Source: a bacterium (GTDB taxonomy: Bacteria; Spirochaetota; JAHITG01). From it: 7,976 nucleotides of DNA. The notes under the pieces are model-generated. The model saw only the letters and a program-made list of their open reading frames with translations. It had not been told where the DNA came from and made no database searches. Below, one piece after another: positions 1-6,643 of the stretch. Where the stretch lies: assembly GCA_028711675.1 (NCBI GenBank), contig JAQTRT010000144.1, forward strand, positions 1 to 7,976. The letters are read 5' to 3'. Within the stretch, counting starts at the first letter, position 1. Every line of letters starts with the position of its first letter. The position numbers were made by a program, and so were the translations under genes.

Positions 1-1
1 T

Positions 2-700
2 CATGATACAACCCCGACAATTGATAAACTGACACTGAATTACTACAGTGTGGCATTAAGTTCAAGGATCACGGAATTGGATCCCAGTGAAGGTAATTAT
101 TTCGTGTCTCCTAAAAAAATAATTGGTATATCTTCTTCCGACAGAAGCGGGACCAATGCATTATCCCACACGGAGATCAGAATAAAACATTTAAAAGATG
201 AGACATACTGGAGCGGTACTCAATGGGTATCCTCCTCCAACACATGGGTAAGGGCAGCTGGAACGGAAACATGGGAACTGAATGTAAAAAACATTGCCTG
301 GATCTTAGGCGATGAATATTGTACACAGAGCTGCGCTGTGACCAGGAGAGGGATCAGGGAAACATTAAAAAAAGGAGTAAATTTTATCGTTATCTACACC
401 CTGTACAAATCCGGATTCTGTAATTATCCCAATCCCTTTGACCCGAACAGGGAAACCACCTGTATCGAATATATTTTATCCCGGGATAGTGATGTCAAGA
501 TCATTATCTATGATATTAACCACGGCAGGGTAAAAGAATGGAATTTTGGAAAAGGCAGCCTGGACGGGAAACAGGGCATCAACAGGATATACTGGAACGG
601 GAAGAACACACAGGGATATACGATAGCCAATGGAGTTTATTTCTGCTATTTATACGTCAATGGCCAGAAGGAAATGACAAAAATACTGGTCTTAAAATGA
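2..700 (+). CDS. Secreted surface protein, C-terminal part: Ig-like domain plus FlgD-like/T9SS-type CTD (5' end outside window)
   Basis: The reading frame is open to the left edge, so only the last 232 residues are visible; a GTG at 50 is an internal codon, not a credible start. It begins with a linker reading DTTPTIDKL, the usual lead-in to a bacterial Ig-like repeat. Residues about 19-135 look like such a repeat, with spaced tryptophans (YWSGTQW, NTWVRA, ETWEL) and a degenerate RAxDxxGN-like end (AVTRRGIRE). Residues about 141-232 form the CTD: YPNPFDP at 142-148, a KIIIYD strand, a YWNGKN turn, NGVYFCYLYV, and the terminus ILVLK. In T9SS systems such domains direct export and surface attachment. 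Five cysteines (107, 111, 140, 154, 215) are unusual for this domain pair. Base composition is AT-rich. It converges on the next gene, 15 bp away. The function of the missing N-terminal part cannot be told. Confidence 0.85.
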   Translation, partial: HDTTPTIDKLTLNYYSVALSSRITELDPSEGNYFVSPKKIIGISSSDRSGTNALSHTEIRIKHLKDETYWSGTQWVSSSNTWVRAAGTETWELNVKNIAWILGDEYCTQSCAVTRRGIRETLKKGVNFIVIYTLYKSGFCNYPNPFDPNRETTCIEYILSRDSDVKIIIYDINHGRVKEWNFGKGSLDGKQGINRIYWNGKNTQGYTIANGVYFCYLYVNGQKEMTKILVLK

Positions 701-706
701 GTTCTG

Positions 707-716
707 ATTCCTGTCC
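707..716 (-). repeat. Half copy of the GGACAGGAWT repeat overlapping a stop codon
   Basis: On the plus strand this reads ATTCCTGTCC. It is identical to the second half of the repeat unit at 1824-1833 and one base off the half unit at 3785-3794. On the minus strand the first base of the repeat is the G of the TAG stop (718-716) of the PorV/PorQ-like gene, so the stop runs straight into GACAGGAAT. Alone, a 10-bp match is weak; it is listed because two clear arrays occupy the same position relative to other stop codons. Confidence 0.4.
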
Positions 717-1684
717 TAAAACCTGAACTTCAGCGTAATGACGTGCTTTCCTTCCGTGCTTTCGATCTTATAAGGCAGCACAAAAGCATAATCAAGCAGG
801 ATATCCGCATTCTTGGAAAGGTCGTACCTGAACCCGAGCCCGGCCGTGAATTCCAGCATACTCGTGCCCAGCCTGAGGAAAAGTATCTCGTTGAAGAATG
901 AATTCTCCCAGCCCGCACTGAAATTCAGGTATTTGTTCCTGTAATTCGCTCCCAGCACGAACACGGGATTGTCCATCCTGATCTTCTCCATAAAACCATA
1001 TTGCTGGAGCGGGATGCCTGCCCCAAGGCCGAAGACCATGGGCACCCGGTCCTCTGATTTCAGGCCCATATCAGGCTGGGTAATGTTCATGAGGGAGAGC
1101 CCGATATTGTAGAATTTATTCACCTTGGATGAGAATATCCTGAACAGCAGGCCTGCATCGAACGTGACCTGCGTCCGGTCGTTCTTCTTCCCGGAAAAAA
1201 GCGGGTCCAGCTTCATCGTATCATCCACGGTATAACCGGTCCTCAACAGTTTCACGTTGGCGCCGATGGCGAACTCATTCTTCCCCAGGTCCTTCCCGAA
1301 AATCGACCAGAAGGAATTGAGCTTCCGGGAATAGGTCAGCTGGAAGACCTGCTCTGCATACAGGTCTTTCAGGGACAGGCCGGCATAACTGATGCCTATA
1401 CTGAACGTCTGCCTGATTGGGAGCACGAAAGAGAAGAACATCTGGCTCAGGTTGTTGATGTCCAGGCCGGGATAGATCAGGGAATAGGTACTGTCCAGCT
1501 CATTTTTCAACAGCTGGGAGATACCAGCCGGATTGTAAAAAGCGCCGGACGCATCATCAGCAAGCGCCGTGAACGAATCAGCCATGCCGCTCGGCCTGGC
1601 TGAAATATGCCCAAGATCAAACGCGGAAAATAAAGATGAAACAGCCAGGAAAACAATTAAAATACTGTTAATAATGATCCTCAT
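716..1684 (-). CDS. PorV/PorQ family outer-membrane beta-barrel protein (322 aa)
   Basis: Residues 1-21 are a signal peptide with a hydrophobic core (SILIVFLAVSSLF) ending at Ala21. The family signature lies at residues 30-58, where RPSGMADSF, ALADD and YNPAG (50-54) are separated by short gaps. The NPAG element is shared with FadL-type barrels and with PorV/PorQ (UPF0164-like) proteins. The rest alternates polar and hydrophobic residues in short strands and ends in LKFRF; a terminal Phe is the usual recognition signal for the outer-membrane assembly machinery. The length, about 320 residues, fits the family. Known PorV/PorQ members assist T9SS cargo at the outer membrane, and CTD-bearing genes lie on both sides here, but the partnership is inferred. 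The start is set by AGGAG at 1698-1694 with a 9-nt spacer. It is a paralogue of the barrel at 6644-7498, with NPAG at identical residue numbers. Confidence 0.88.
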   Translation of the reverse strand: MRIIINSILIVFLAVSSLFSAFDLGHISARPSGMADSFTALADDASGAFYNPAGISQLLKNELDSTYSLIYPGLDINNLSQMFFSFVLPIRQTFSIGISYAGLSLKDLYAEQVFQLTYSRKLNSFWSIFGKDLGKNEFAIGANVKLLRTGYTVDDTMKLDPLFSGKKNDRTQVTFDAGLLFRIFSSKVNKFYNIGLSLMNITQPDMGLKSEDRVPMVFGLGAGIPLQQYGFMEKIRMDNPVFVLGANYRNKYLNFSAGWENSFFNEILFLRLGTSMLEFTAGLGFRYDLSKNADILLDYAFVLPYKIESTEGKHVITLKFRF

Positions 1685-1791
1685 AATCTCTTTCTCCTAT
1701 TACATAATAAATAATACAAGGTCAAACGGCTTATAGGACGGCCTTTCCATTGACACCGCAAGCCCTATCACTCCTCCGGCAATGAAAAATT
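1685..1791. other. Non-repetitive part of the intergenic gap upstream of the PorV-like gene
   Basis: This stretch separates the repeat array at 1792-1833 from the start of the downstream PorV/PorQ-like gene. On the minus strand it holds the ribosome-binding site AGGAG (1698-1694). It also holds a more G+C-rich block (about 1721-1780) in which GGCTT (1766-1762) could pair with AAGCC (1732-1728). A TATAAG (1736-1731) resembles a -10 box but has no good -35 partner at 16-18 bp. I see no convincing promoter, terminator or gene. Confidence 0.3.
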
Positions 1792-1833
1792 TTATCCTGT
1801 CAATCCTGTCCTTATATCCTGTTATTCCTGTCC
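1792..1833 (-). repeat. Two imperfect direct repeats of a 20-bp unit just after a stop codon
   Basis: On the plus strand, 1792-1811 and 1814-1833 are two 20-bp units that match at 17 of 20 positions, separated by 2 bp. Each unit is itself two shorter ATCCTGT-type motifs. The same 20-mer, in the form TAATCCTGTTAATCCTGTCC, occurs at 3775-3794. Read on the minus strand as GGACAGGA-type units, the array starts 6 nt beyond the TGA stop (1841-1839) of the 604-aa protein gene, so it would lie in that gene's 3' untranslated region. Confidence 0.75.
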
Positions 1834-1838
1834 TGTTT

Positions 1839-3653
1839 TCATTTCACGATCAGAACAGTACCCTCGATCTTCTGGCCGTTATTCTTCACCTGGTAGATGT
1901 ATATCCCGTTCTCCATGACTTTATTATCCTTATCCTTGCCGTCCCAGAATTTGTCTTCCGTAATTTTTTTGATCAGTAGACCCTTGAGATCATAGATGTT
2001 TATCTCGAACCCTGAGACCAGGCCCGTGAAATTCAATGTGTCGTTCACCCCGTCATCGTTAGGTGTTAATATCTTCTGGTCCGGCTTTTTAAAGAGCAGG
2101 TCAGCAGGATTGACGACATTCCCTATCTTTGCGTCGAACATGACATAACCCGATTTATTCCCTGTCGCATCCATGGCATATACCCGGATCCTGACCAAAG
2201 AATTGTTCTTTATGCCTGATGTATCCCAGATGACAGAATAAGCGGAATCTGCTGTATCATAATCCCTGTCAATTAAATACCATGTAGCGCCGTTATCCAG
2301 GCTGTATTCAAAGAAAACGCCTTCTATTGTCGGGTCCGTGGAATCGGTATCCGCATTTATCGACAGCCTGTTGGTCGCGCCAAAAATATAATTGTTGGTC
2401 ACAGTGTTATTCCCGCATTTAAGTGCTGACGGAATAACAGGTGCCGATATATCCGGGGCATACCCTGTTTTTTCGAACCTGATATTGTCGATCAAGACGA
2501 CACCGGTCTTGCTGGTTATTAATCCAATTCCTGCCTCAGTGTAATTAGGCTTGTAAGTAAAACACATCTTCTTTAGATTAGTTCTGTTAAGATCATTAAC
2601 CGCTGACCATCCATAATTATCCCTGAAATTAATAAAAGGCATGGAATATTTTTTCCAATTGGTGGTAACTCCCTGAATATAATAACGGTCATCGCCCTCA
2701 ACATTATCTGTCATTTCCACCTGTATGGTGCCTGGATTTTCTTTTGTACTTCGGGCTCTGACGTAAGCGACAAAATTGTCATATCTGCTGAAATCATGCG
2801 TCACATTGGTCCATCCATTATTCCCGCCGCCAAAAATAAATGAATTTCCCACCCACAAATCACTTCCAAGCCAGTATTTTGATACGAACGTATAAGGGCT
2901 CACATCTGAATAAGATGTGCTATTGGTGAAACTATGACTCGCTCCTCCATCTGCCATAGTGCCAACTTGGTCAAAATCTCCTATATTCCCGCCCAATGAA
3001 TGGTTCCCTATATTATCATTAAAATGATCGACTTTCACACATCCGGAAAACCAGGTGCCAAAGACAATATCATCAAAGTATATTGTACCTGTCAAAGGGC
3101 TATTGTTAGTCCTGCTTTGATAGTTTTCAAAAACGATGACTAATTCATTCATATTTGTATAGCTATCCATTCCAGTAAATGCATCCAGGGGTATCACTAC
3201 TTTTTTCCAGTCGGTCGTAACACCATTTTCATAATAATCTGTTATATATGATTTTCCCGCCTCCCTGTTCGGATCAGCACTGTTGTTCTTTAATTCTACC
3301 TTAAAAAATTCTCCGCCGATGGCGCCTCTTACCCAAAACGAAAGATAATTGTACTGGGATATGTTATGGCCGTTCAACAGGAAGGTGAACCCGCAATAAC
3401 TGTCAAGGGTAGTCACATTATAGGAGATCTTCATGGAACATCCTGTGCCGCCGAAAATGACCGAAGGATTCACATAGTAACCTGTTGTGGGATTGGATGC
3501 CCCGCCGCCTGACCATGCGTTATTAGCCCCCCCAAACTTGTTCAGGCCTGAACTGGAATTAAAATCATCCAGAAGCAGGGTACCGGCATTCAAACCGGAT
3601 GAGACCAGGAATATCAGGGCAAATAATATGATAATTTTAAATTTGATCCTCAT
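1839..3653 (-). CDS. Secreted multidomain protein: two CBM11/CIA30-like sandwiches, Ig-like domain and T9SS/CHU_C-like CTD (604 aa)
   Basis: A signal peptide covers residues 1-23 (cleavage likely LNA/G). Domain 1 (about 25-199) reads LLLDDFN at its start, then YNYLSFWVRG, FFKVELKN, GVTTDWKKVVIP and IYFDDIVF, the pattern of galactose-binding-like beta-sandwiches such as CBM11 and CIA30. Domain 2 (about 204-397) repeats it in divergent form (VDHFND, YDNFVAYVRA, GVTTNWKKYSMPF, VVLIDNIRF). Residues 402-511 look Ig-like (FFEYSLDNGATW, VRIRVYAMDATGNK). The CTD (513-604) carries TPNDDGVNDT at 530-539, an FWDGKDKDN turn, NGIYIYQV and the end VLIVK. No catalytic motif is visible, so this is probably a surface binding or adhesion protein; its ligand is unknown. 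The start follows GAGGT (3667-3663) with a 9-nt spacer. The middle is clearly more AT-rich than neighbouring genes. It stands 173 bp after the upstream operon and may have its own promoter. Confidence 0.85.
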   Translation of the reverse strand: MRIKFKIIILFALIFLVSSGLNAGTLLLDDFNSSSGLNKFGGANNAWSGGGASNPTTGYYVNPSVIFGGTGCSMKISYNVTTLDSYCGFTFLLNGHNISQYNYLSFWVRGAIGGEFFKVELKNNSADPNREAGKSYITDYYENGVTTDWKKVVIPLDAFTGMDSYTNMNELVIVFENYQSRTNNSPLTGTIYFDDIVFGTWFSGCVKVDHFNDNIGNHSLGGNIGDFDQVGTMADGGASHSFTNSTSYSDVSPYTFVSKYWLGSDLWVGNSFIFGGGNNGWTNVTHDFSRYDNFVAYVRARSTKENPGTIQVEMTDNVEGDDRYYIQGVTTNWKKYSMPFINFRDNYGWSAVNDLNRTNLKKMCFTYKPNYTEAGIGLITSKTGVVLIDNIRFEKTGYAPDISAPVIPSALKCGNNTVTNNYIFGATNRLSINADTDSTDPTIEGVFFEYSLDNGATWYLIDRDYDTADSAYSVIWDTSGIKNNSLVRIRVYAMDATGNKSGYVMFDAKIGNVVNPADLLFKKPDQKILTPNDDGVNDTLNFTGLVSGFEINIYDLKGLLIKKITEDKFWDGKDKDNKVMENGIYIYQVKNNGQKIEGTVLIVK

Positions 3654-3696
3654 GGGATTATTACCTCATCGTTCAATATTTTTTATTAAATCCTCT

Positions 3697-3726
3697 ATTA
3701 TTGAACCCAAAAAAATGTTTCTACAA
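3697..3726 (-). promoter_or_regulatory. Weak candidate promoter before the 604-aa protein gene
   Basis: On the minus strand, TTGTAG (3726-3721) is followed after 18 bp by AATAAT (3702-3697), which matches 5 of 6 bases of the sigma-70 -10 consensus. The -35 match is poor, at 3 of 6. It lies between the upstream repeat array and the ribosome-binding site in an AT-rich stretch, where chance matches are common. A short T-run lies inside the spacer. Confidence 0.2.
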
Positions 3727-3773
3727 ACGATCTTTACTACGAATTTGATTAATAAATTCTATTCGTTCCTATC

Positions 3774-3826
3774 TTAATCCTGTTAATCCTGTCCCTCTTT
3801 AATCCTGTCCCTCTTTAATCCTGTCC
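3774..3826 (-). repeat. Tandem GGACAGGATTAA repeat array directly abutting a stop codon
   Basis: On the plus strand the 16-bp unit CTCTTTAATCCTGTCC occurs twice, perfectly and without a gap (3795-3810 and 3811-3826). It is preceded by a compound unit TTAATCCTGT-TAATCCTGTCC (3774-3794). The array ends one base before the TAA stop (3829-3827) of the sandwich-barrel gene, so on the minus strand the stop codon passes straight into GGACAGGATTAA. It shares its 20-bp core with the array at 1792-1833. It has no inverted symmetry, so it is neither a hairpin terminator nor a CRISPR array. Confidence 0.85.
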
Positions 3827-5956
3827 TTAGAAATTGAACATGGCTCCCACTCTCATGAAATTATCAAAATACGGATTGTATCCGGGTGAGAACCAGGAAA
3901 CATCTCCGAACCGGCTGGTCCTGATCTCGCCGAAGACCAGAAAATTACTGGCCAGATAATAATTAACCTTGATATAAGCGGACTGGGAATTGAACTTTTT
4001 ATCCTCAGCCGGCCACTCCACGTCCTCGACCCTCAGTTTCAGGCTCAGGTCAAGATTATACCTGAGCTGGGCTTTCACGTAGAATTCCTGGCTTATGATC
4101 TCGTCATCGCGCGCTGTGTTGTAGTATGACCTTGAGCTGACATATTCGTAGTACTCGCGTTTCCACTCCCTGAAGTACGAAAGGAAAATATTCCTGAACG
4201 CGCTGCACCCGAGGGTCCCGGACCGCCTTTTCCTGTAATATTTCGTATCCGAGATCCTTTTCAGCTCGTCAAATTCGCCGGTCAGCGTGAAACCCCACAT
4301 ACGGTAGGAAGCCAGGGCATTATGCCCGTTCTGGTCGCTGTCAATATCATCAAAGAGGATGGGTTCCATCCTGTTCTTGGGCTTGAAATTCTCCCCCAGA
4401 TGCCTGTATTCATAGGTAAGATAAAAGTCGTTCATGAGCAACCCGTCAAAAATAATCTTAGCCTTGTAACCTGTATCTTTCTGGGAAACCTTATTGGCAA
4501 GCGGCTGCTGATAGACCGGTTCATAGGGATCCTCATAGCTCACCTGGGCTCTTTTCACATACTCATTGTAAGCATAAAAGCCTTCAAGGCCGATCTGATA
4601 ATCAAGGAAACGGCCGGAAAGATCAAGGGAATAAACCCTGTCCTCGCCTGTCTTCCTGATGGAATTGTCATTGGTGAATTGGGCCGTATCCCCGGAACCC
4701 ACATAATAAAGCTTCAGGTCAAGCGAACTTAACTCGATATCCCTGATATCCGTGATATGTTTGTTCAGCCGCGCTCCGTACGTGAAAGAATCATACGCTT
4801 GTTTAATGAGAAAAGCATGGTAAGTGAACACTTTCAGGTTTCCTTCGCAGCTGATCCCCTTGTATCCCCAGTCCGGCGTGACCTTCTCGATGCCCCAGAG
4901 GTCATCGTATCCGATTGTAGGGGAGAAGGTATAGCGGCTGTACTCGAACATGAGGTTGCCGACAGTGATGTTCCCGATGTACCCGGAAATATTATTGGCG
5001 CGGAGCTGGATAAAGGGCACCACAGCCCTGGGATAATCGGCTGTGACCTGGCCGGTATATTTATCGTTCTCATCCTTCCGGTACGCCGAATCCCCGAAGC
5101 TCTGGGCTTCAGCGGCCAGCACGATCTTCCCGCTCACAAGGCCGTAATTGGCGTTCATGTCGATGCGGCCCCAGTGCATCAGTTCGTTCTTCTGGTCCGG
5201 GACATTAAAATACTCGCTGTAAAGCGAACCGTTGAACCTGATAGGACTTTCGGCTTTGGCCTTTTCCCCCTCTTTTTTCTCTGCTTCGGCTTCAGGCGGC
5301 TGCTCTTCCCCGACAGCCGGAGCTTCCCCTCCAGCCGGCATGATTACCGCGTACAGATAATCGACCAGGATATTTCCCTGCGAGGATTTCACGGCAATGC
5401 CCTGGATGGTCTTGGAATACAGATTATAGACCGTGATCTTGTATCCCTTGATCTGTTCCGTATCAAAGGTCCCGTTCTTCTTCGGCCCGCTGTCCGATAG
5501 TTTGAAATCGGAAAAATTAATGTTCAACATCTCCCATTTCACGGAATTAAGGATACTTTTATTCTCATATTCCCACAGCTCGCCGTCACTGTCGATAAAG
5601 ACCACCTTCATCATATTGCCGGAACCGTCGCCCTTGACCAGAAGCCCGACCTTTCCCATGCCTCTCAGGTCCGGATAATCCTTATCCGGATAATACCGTT
5701 CCAGGGCTACATATGTCCCTGTCGGGATCGAGCTTTTCAGATAATAAGAAAGCTCAAGGCTGTAATTCCCCTTCAGCCTGTCAGAGGACGGGCTTAATGT
5801 CAGCTGGGACTGGTCACCCTGGCCTACCTGATAATTATCATACGCATTGGGATTTTCAAAATCATCTATGATAAAGACCCCGGACCGGTCCTGCGCCAAG
5901 AGTCCGGCAGGCTGCAGCAGCAGGGATACAATAAAAAATTTAAGAAATAATTTCAT
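3827..5956 (-). CDS. Outer-membrane beta-barrel with N-terminal CBM/CIA30-like sandwich domain (709 aa)
   Basis: Residues 1-21 form a signal peptide (LLLQPAGLLA, then Q22). Residues about 26-206 are a beta-sandwich of the same broad kind as in the two neighbouring genes: IIDDFENP at the start, SLELSYYL, GKVGLLVKGD, WEMLNINFSDF and ILVDYLYAV at the end. A Pro/Glu/Ala/Lys-rich linker spans about 207-238. The remaining roughly 470 residues have many alternating, aromatic-rich strands with charged turns (RFNGSLYSEYF, YLTYEYRHLG, YIKVNYYLASNF) and end in GAMFNF, a typical outer-membrane barrel C-terminus. I do not recognise the barrel family; a porin-like or passive anchoring role is possible. The sandwich presumably sits on one face of the outer membrane. 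The start is fixed by AGGAG (5969-5965) with an 8-nt spacer, 29 bp after the lipoprotein gene, so both are likely on one transcript. Confidence 0.82.
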   Translation of the reverse strand: MKLFLKFFIVSLLLQPAGLLAQDRSGVFIIDDFENPNAYDNYQVGQGDQSQLTLSPSSDRLKGNYSLELSYYLKSSIPTGTYVALERYYPDKDYPDLRGMGKVGLLVKGDGSGNMMKVVFIDSDGELWEYENKSILNSVKWEMLNINFSDFKLSDSGPKKNGTFDTEQIKGYKITVYNLYSKTIQGIAVKSSQGNILVDYLYAVIMPAGGEAPAVGEEQPPEAEAEKKEGEKAKAESPIRFNGSLYSEYFNVPDQKNELMHWGRIDMNANYGLVSGKIVLAAEAQSFGDSAYRKDENDKYTGQVTADYPRAVVPFIQLRANNISGYIGNITVGNLMFEYSRYTFSPTIGYDDLWGIEKVTPDWGYKGISCEGNLKVFTYHAFLIKQAYDSFTYGARLNKHITDIRDIELSSLDLKLYYVGSGDTAQFTNDNSIRKTGEDRVYSLDLSGRFLDYQIGLEGFYAYNEYVKRAQVSYEDPYEPVYQQPLANKVSQKDTGYKAKIIFDGLLMNDFYLTYEYRHLGENFKPKNRMEPILFDDIDSDQNGHNALASYRMWGFTLTGEFDELKRISDTKYYRKRRSGTLGCSAFRNIFLSYFREWKREYYEYVSSRSYYNTARDDEIISQEFYVKAQLRYNLDLSLKLRVEDVEWPAEDKKFNSQSAYIKVNYYLASNFLVFGEIRTSRFGDVSWFSPGYNPYFDNFMRVGAMFNF

Positions 5957-5981
5957 TCTGCTTTCTCCTTGATTTGAATTT

Positions 5982-6000
5982 TCCGTTACTGGGTAACGGA
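5982..6000 (-). other. Perfect 8-bp stem hairpin spanning the lipoprotein stop codon
   Basis: TCCGTTAC (5982-5989), a 3-nt loop and GTAACGGA (5993-6000) form a perfect inverted repeat. On the minus strand the TAA stop (5988-5986) lies in the 3' arm and the last sense codons lie in the 5' arm and loop. No T-run follows, only AAAATTC and then the next gene's ribosome-binding site, so it is not a standard intrinsic terminator. It could mark an mRNA processing or stability boundary between the lipoprotein and barrel genes, or it could be chance. Confidence 0.55.
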
Positions 6001-6621
6001 CAAATCATCCATGTAAAGGACGCCTTCCTTCTGCGTCACTTCCGAATCCACAAAAACCACTGTAAATTCCTTCATGGAAGTGAAGTCCGAGATCCCTTTG
6101 AACTGGCTGAAAGGGATCACCACTTTCTGCCATTCCTCCGTCACTCCCTGCACATAATACGTGCCGGTCTGGTTATTGCTGTTCTTCAGCTCCACCTTGA
6201 ACGTAGAAGTGAATCCTTTCCCCTGATCGCCTTTAATCCAGAAGACCAGATTATTGTAAGGGCTGAAATCAGCGTTGTTCAATTCGGAATAAATGCCGTT
6301 AAAGGCCTGGGACGGCGAATCCACGTCATAAATGATCTGCAGGGAAAAACCCTTGTTCCCCTGCCTGACGGCCTTGCTGTACTTGGTCTTGCAGATCTGG
6401 TTCACGTCCTTGGGATTGAAAGCCCAGGGATTCACGTTCCCCTTCAGGGAATTCCTGTTCTTTTTATTGAAATCATCGATCATCCATTCGCTTCTGATTA
6501 CACTTTTCGTCCTTACCTCTTTTACAGGCTCCTGATTTATCTCGTTATTGAAAATGACGGCATCGTTGATCGGTGTGCAGGATGCAAAACAGACTAAAAT
6601 GATAAAAATTATTTTCTTCAT
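5986..6621 (-). CDS. Lipoprotein with one CBM11/CIA30-like beta-sandwich domain (211 aa)
   Basis: A short hydrophobic leader (KKIIFIILV) ends in FASC with Cys15, a slightly atypical lipobox with Phe at -3. By the E. coli rule, Thr rather than Asp after the cysteine favours the outer membrane. A linker follows to about residue 44. The rest is one beta-sandwich: EWMIDDFN at 45-52, GFSLQIIYDV, YNNLVFWIKGD (122-132), FKVELKN, GVTEEWQKVVIP (159-170) and VLYMDDLSV (201-209). It is clearly paralogous to domain 1 of the 604-aa protein, sharing the YNxLxFWxxG, FKVELKN, GVTxxWxKVVIP and YxDD positions. These folds often bind glycans, but no ligand site can be assigned here. The start follows AGGAG (6634-6630) with an 8-nt spacer, and the gene sits 22 bp behind the PorV/PorQ-like gene. 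The frame on the opposite strand (5974-6597) is a shadow. Confidence 0.85.
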   Translation of the reverse strand: MKKIIFIILVCFASCTPINDAVIFNNEINQEPVKEVRTKSVIRSEWMIDDFNKKNRNSLKGNVNPWAFNPKDVNQICKTKYSKAVRQGNKGFSLQIIYDVDSPSQAFNGIYSELNNADFSPYNNLVFWIKGDQGKGFTSTFKVELKNSNNQTGTYYVQGVTEEWQKVVIPFSQFKGISDFTSMKEFTVVFVDSEVTQKEGVLYMDDLSVTQ

Positions 6622-6643
6622 TCATCTCACTCCTGAAAAATTT

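Noticed and set aside
701..715. Bidirectional terminator between the convergent genes
   Set aside because: Only 15 bp separate the stops, and no inverted repeat or T-run is present there.
1699..1727. TTGACC followed by TGTAAT as a promoter for the PorV-like gene
   Set aside because: The spacer is only 15 bp and transcription would begin inside or after the ribosome-binding site.
1782..1979. 65-codon plus-strand frame starting MKNFILSILS, resembling a signal peptide
   Set aside because: Its hydrophobic start is a translation of the TCCTGT repeat array, and the rest runs antisense through the well-supported CTD of the 604-aa protein. No ribosome-binding site was seen upstream.
3774..3826. Possible CRISPR array
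   Set aside because: The units are 16-20 bp, head to tail without unique spacers, and no cas genes are nearby.
4757..5500. 247-codon plus-strand open frame opposite the 709-aa barrel gene
   Set aside because: The minus-strand gene has a signal peptide, ribosome-binding site and coherent domain and barrel pattern. The plus-strand frame has no recognisable domain and is a codon-pattern shadow.
5974..6597. 207-codon plus-strand open frame covering nearly the whole lipoprotein gene
   Set aside because: The lipoprotein has a clear lipobox, a ribosome-binding site and homology to the neighbouring domains. The opposite frame is rich in His/Arg/Leu without a domain pattern.
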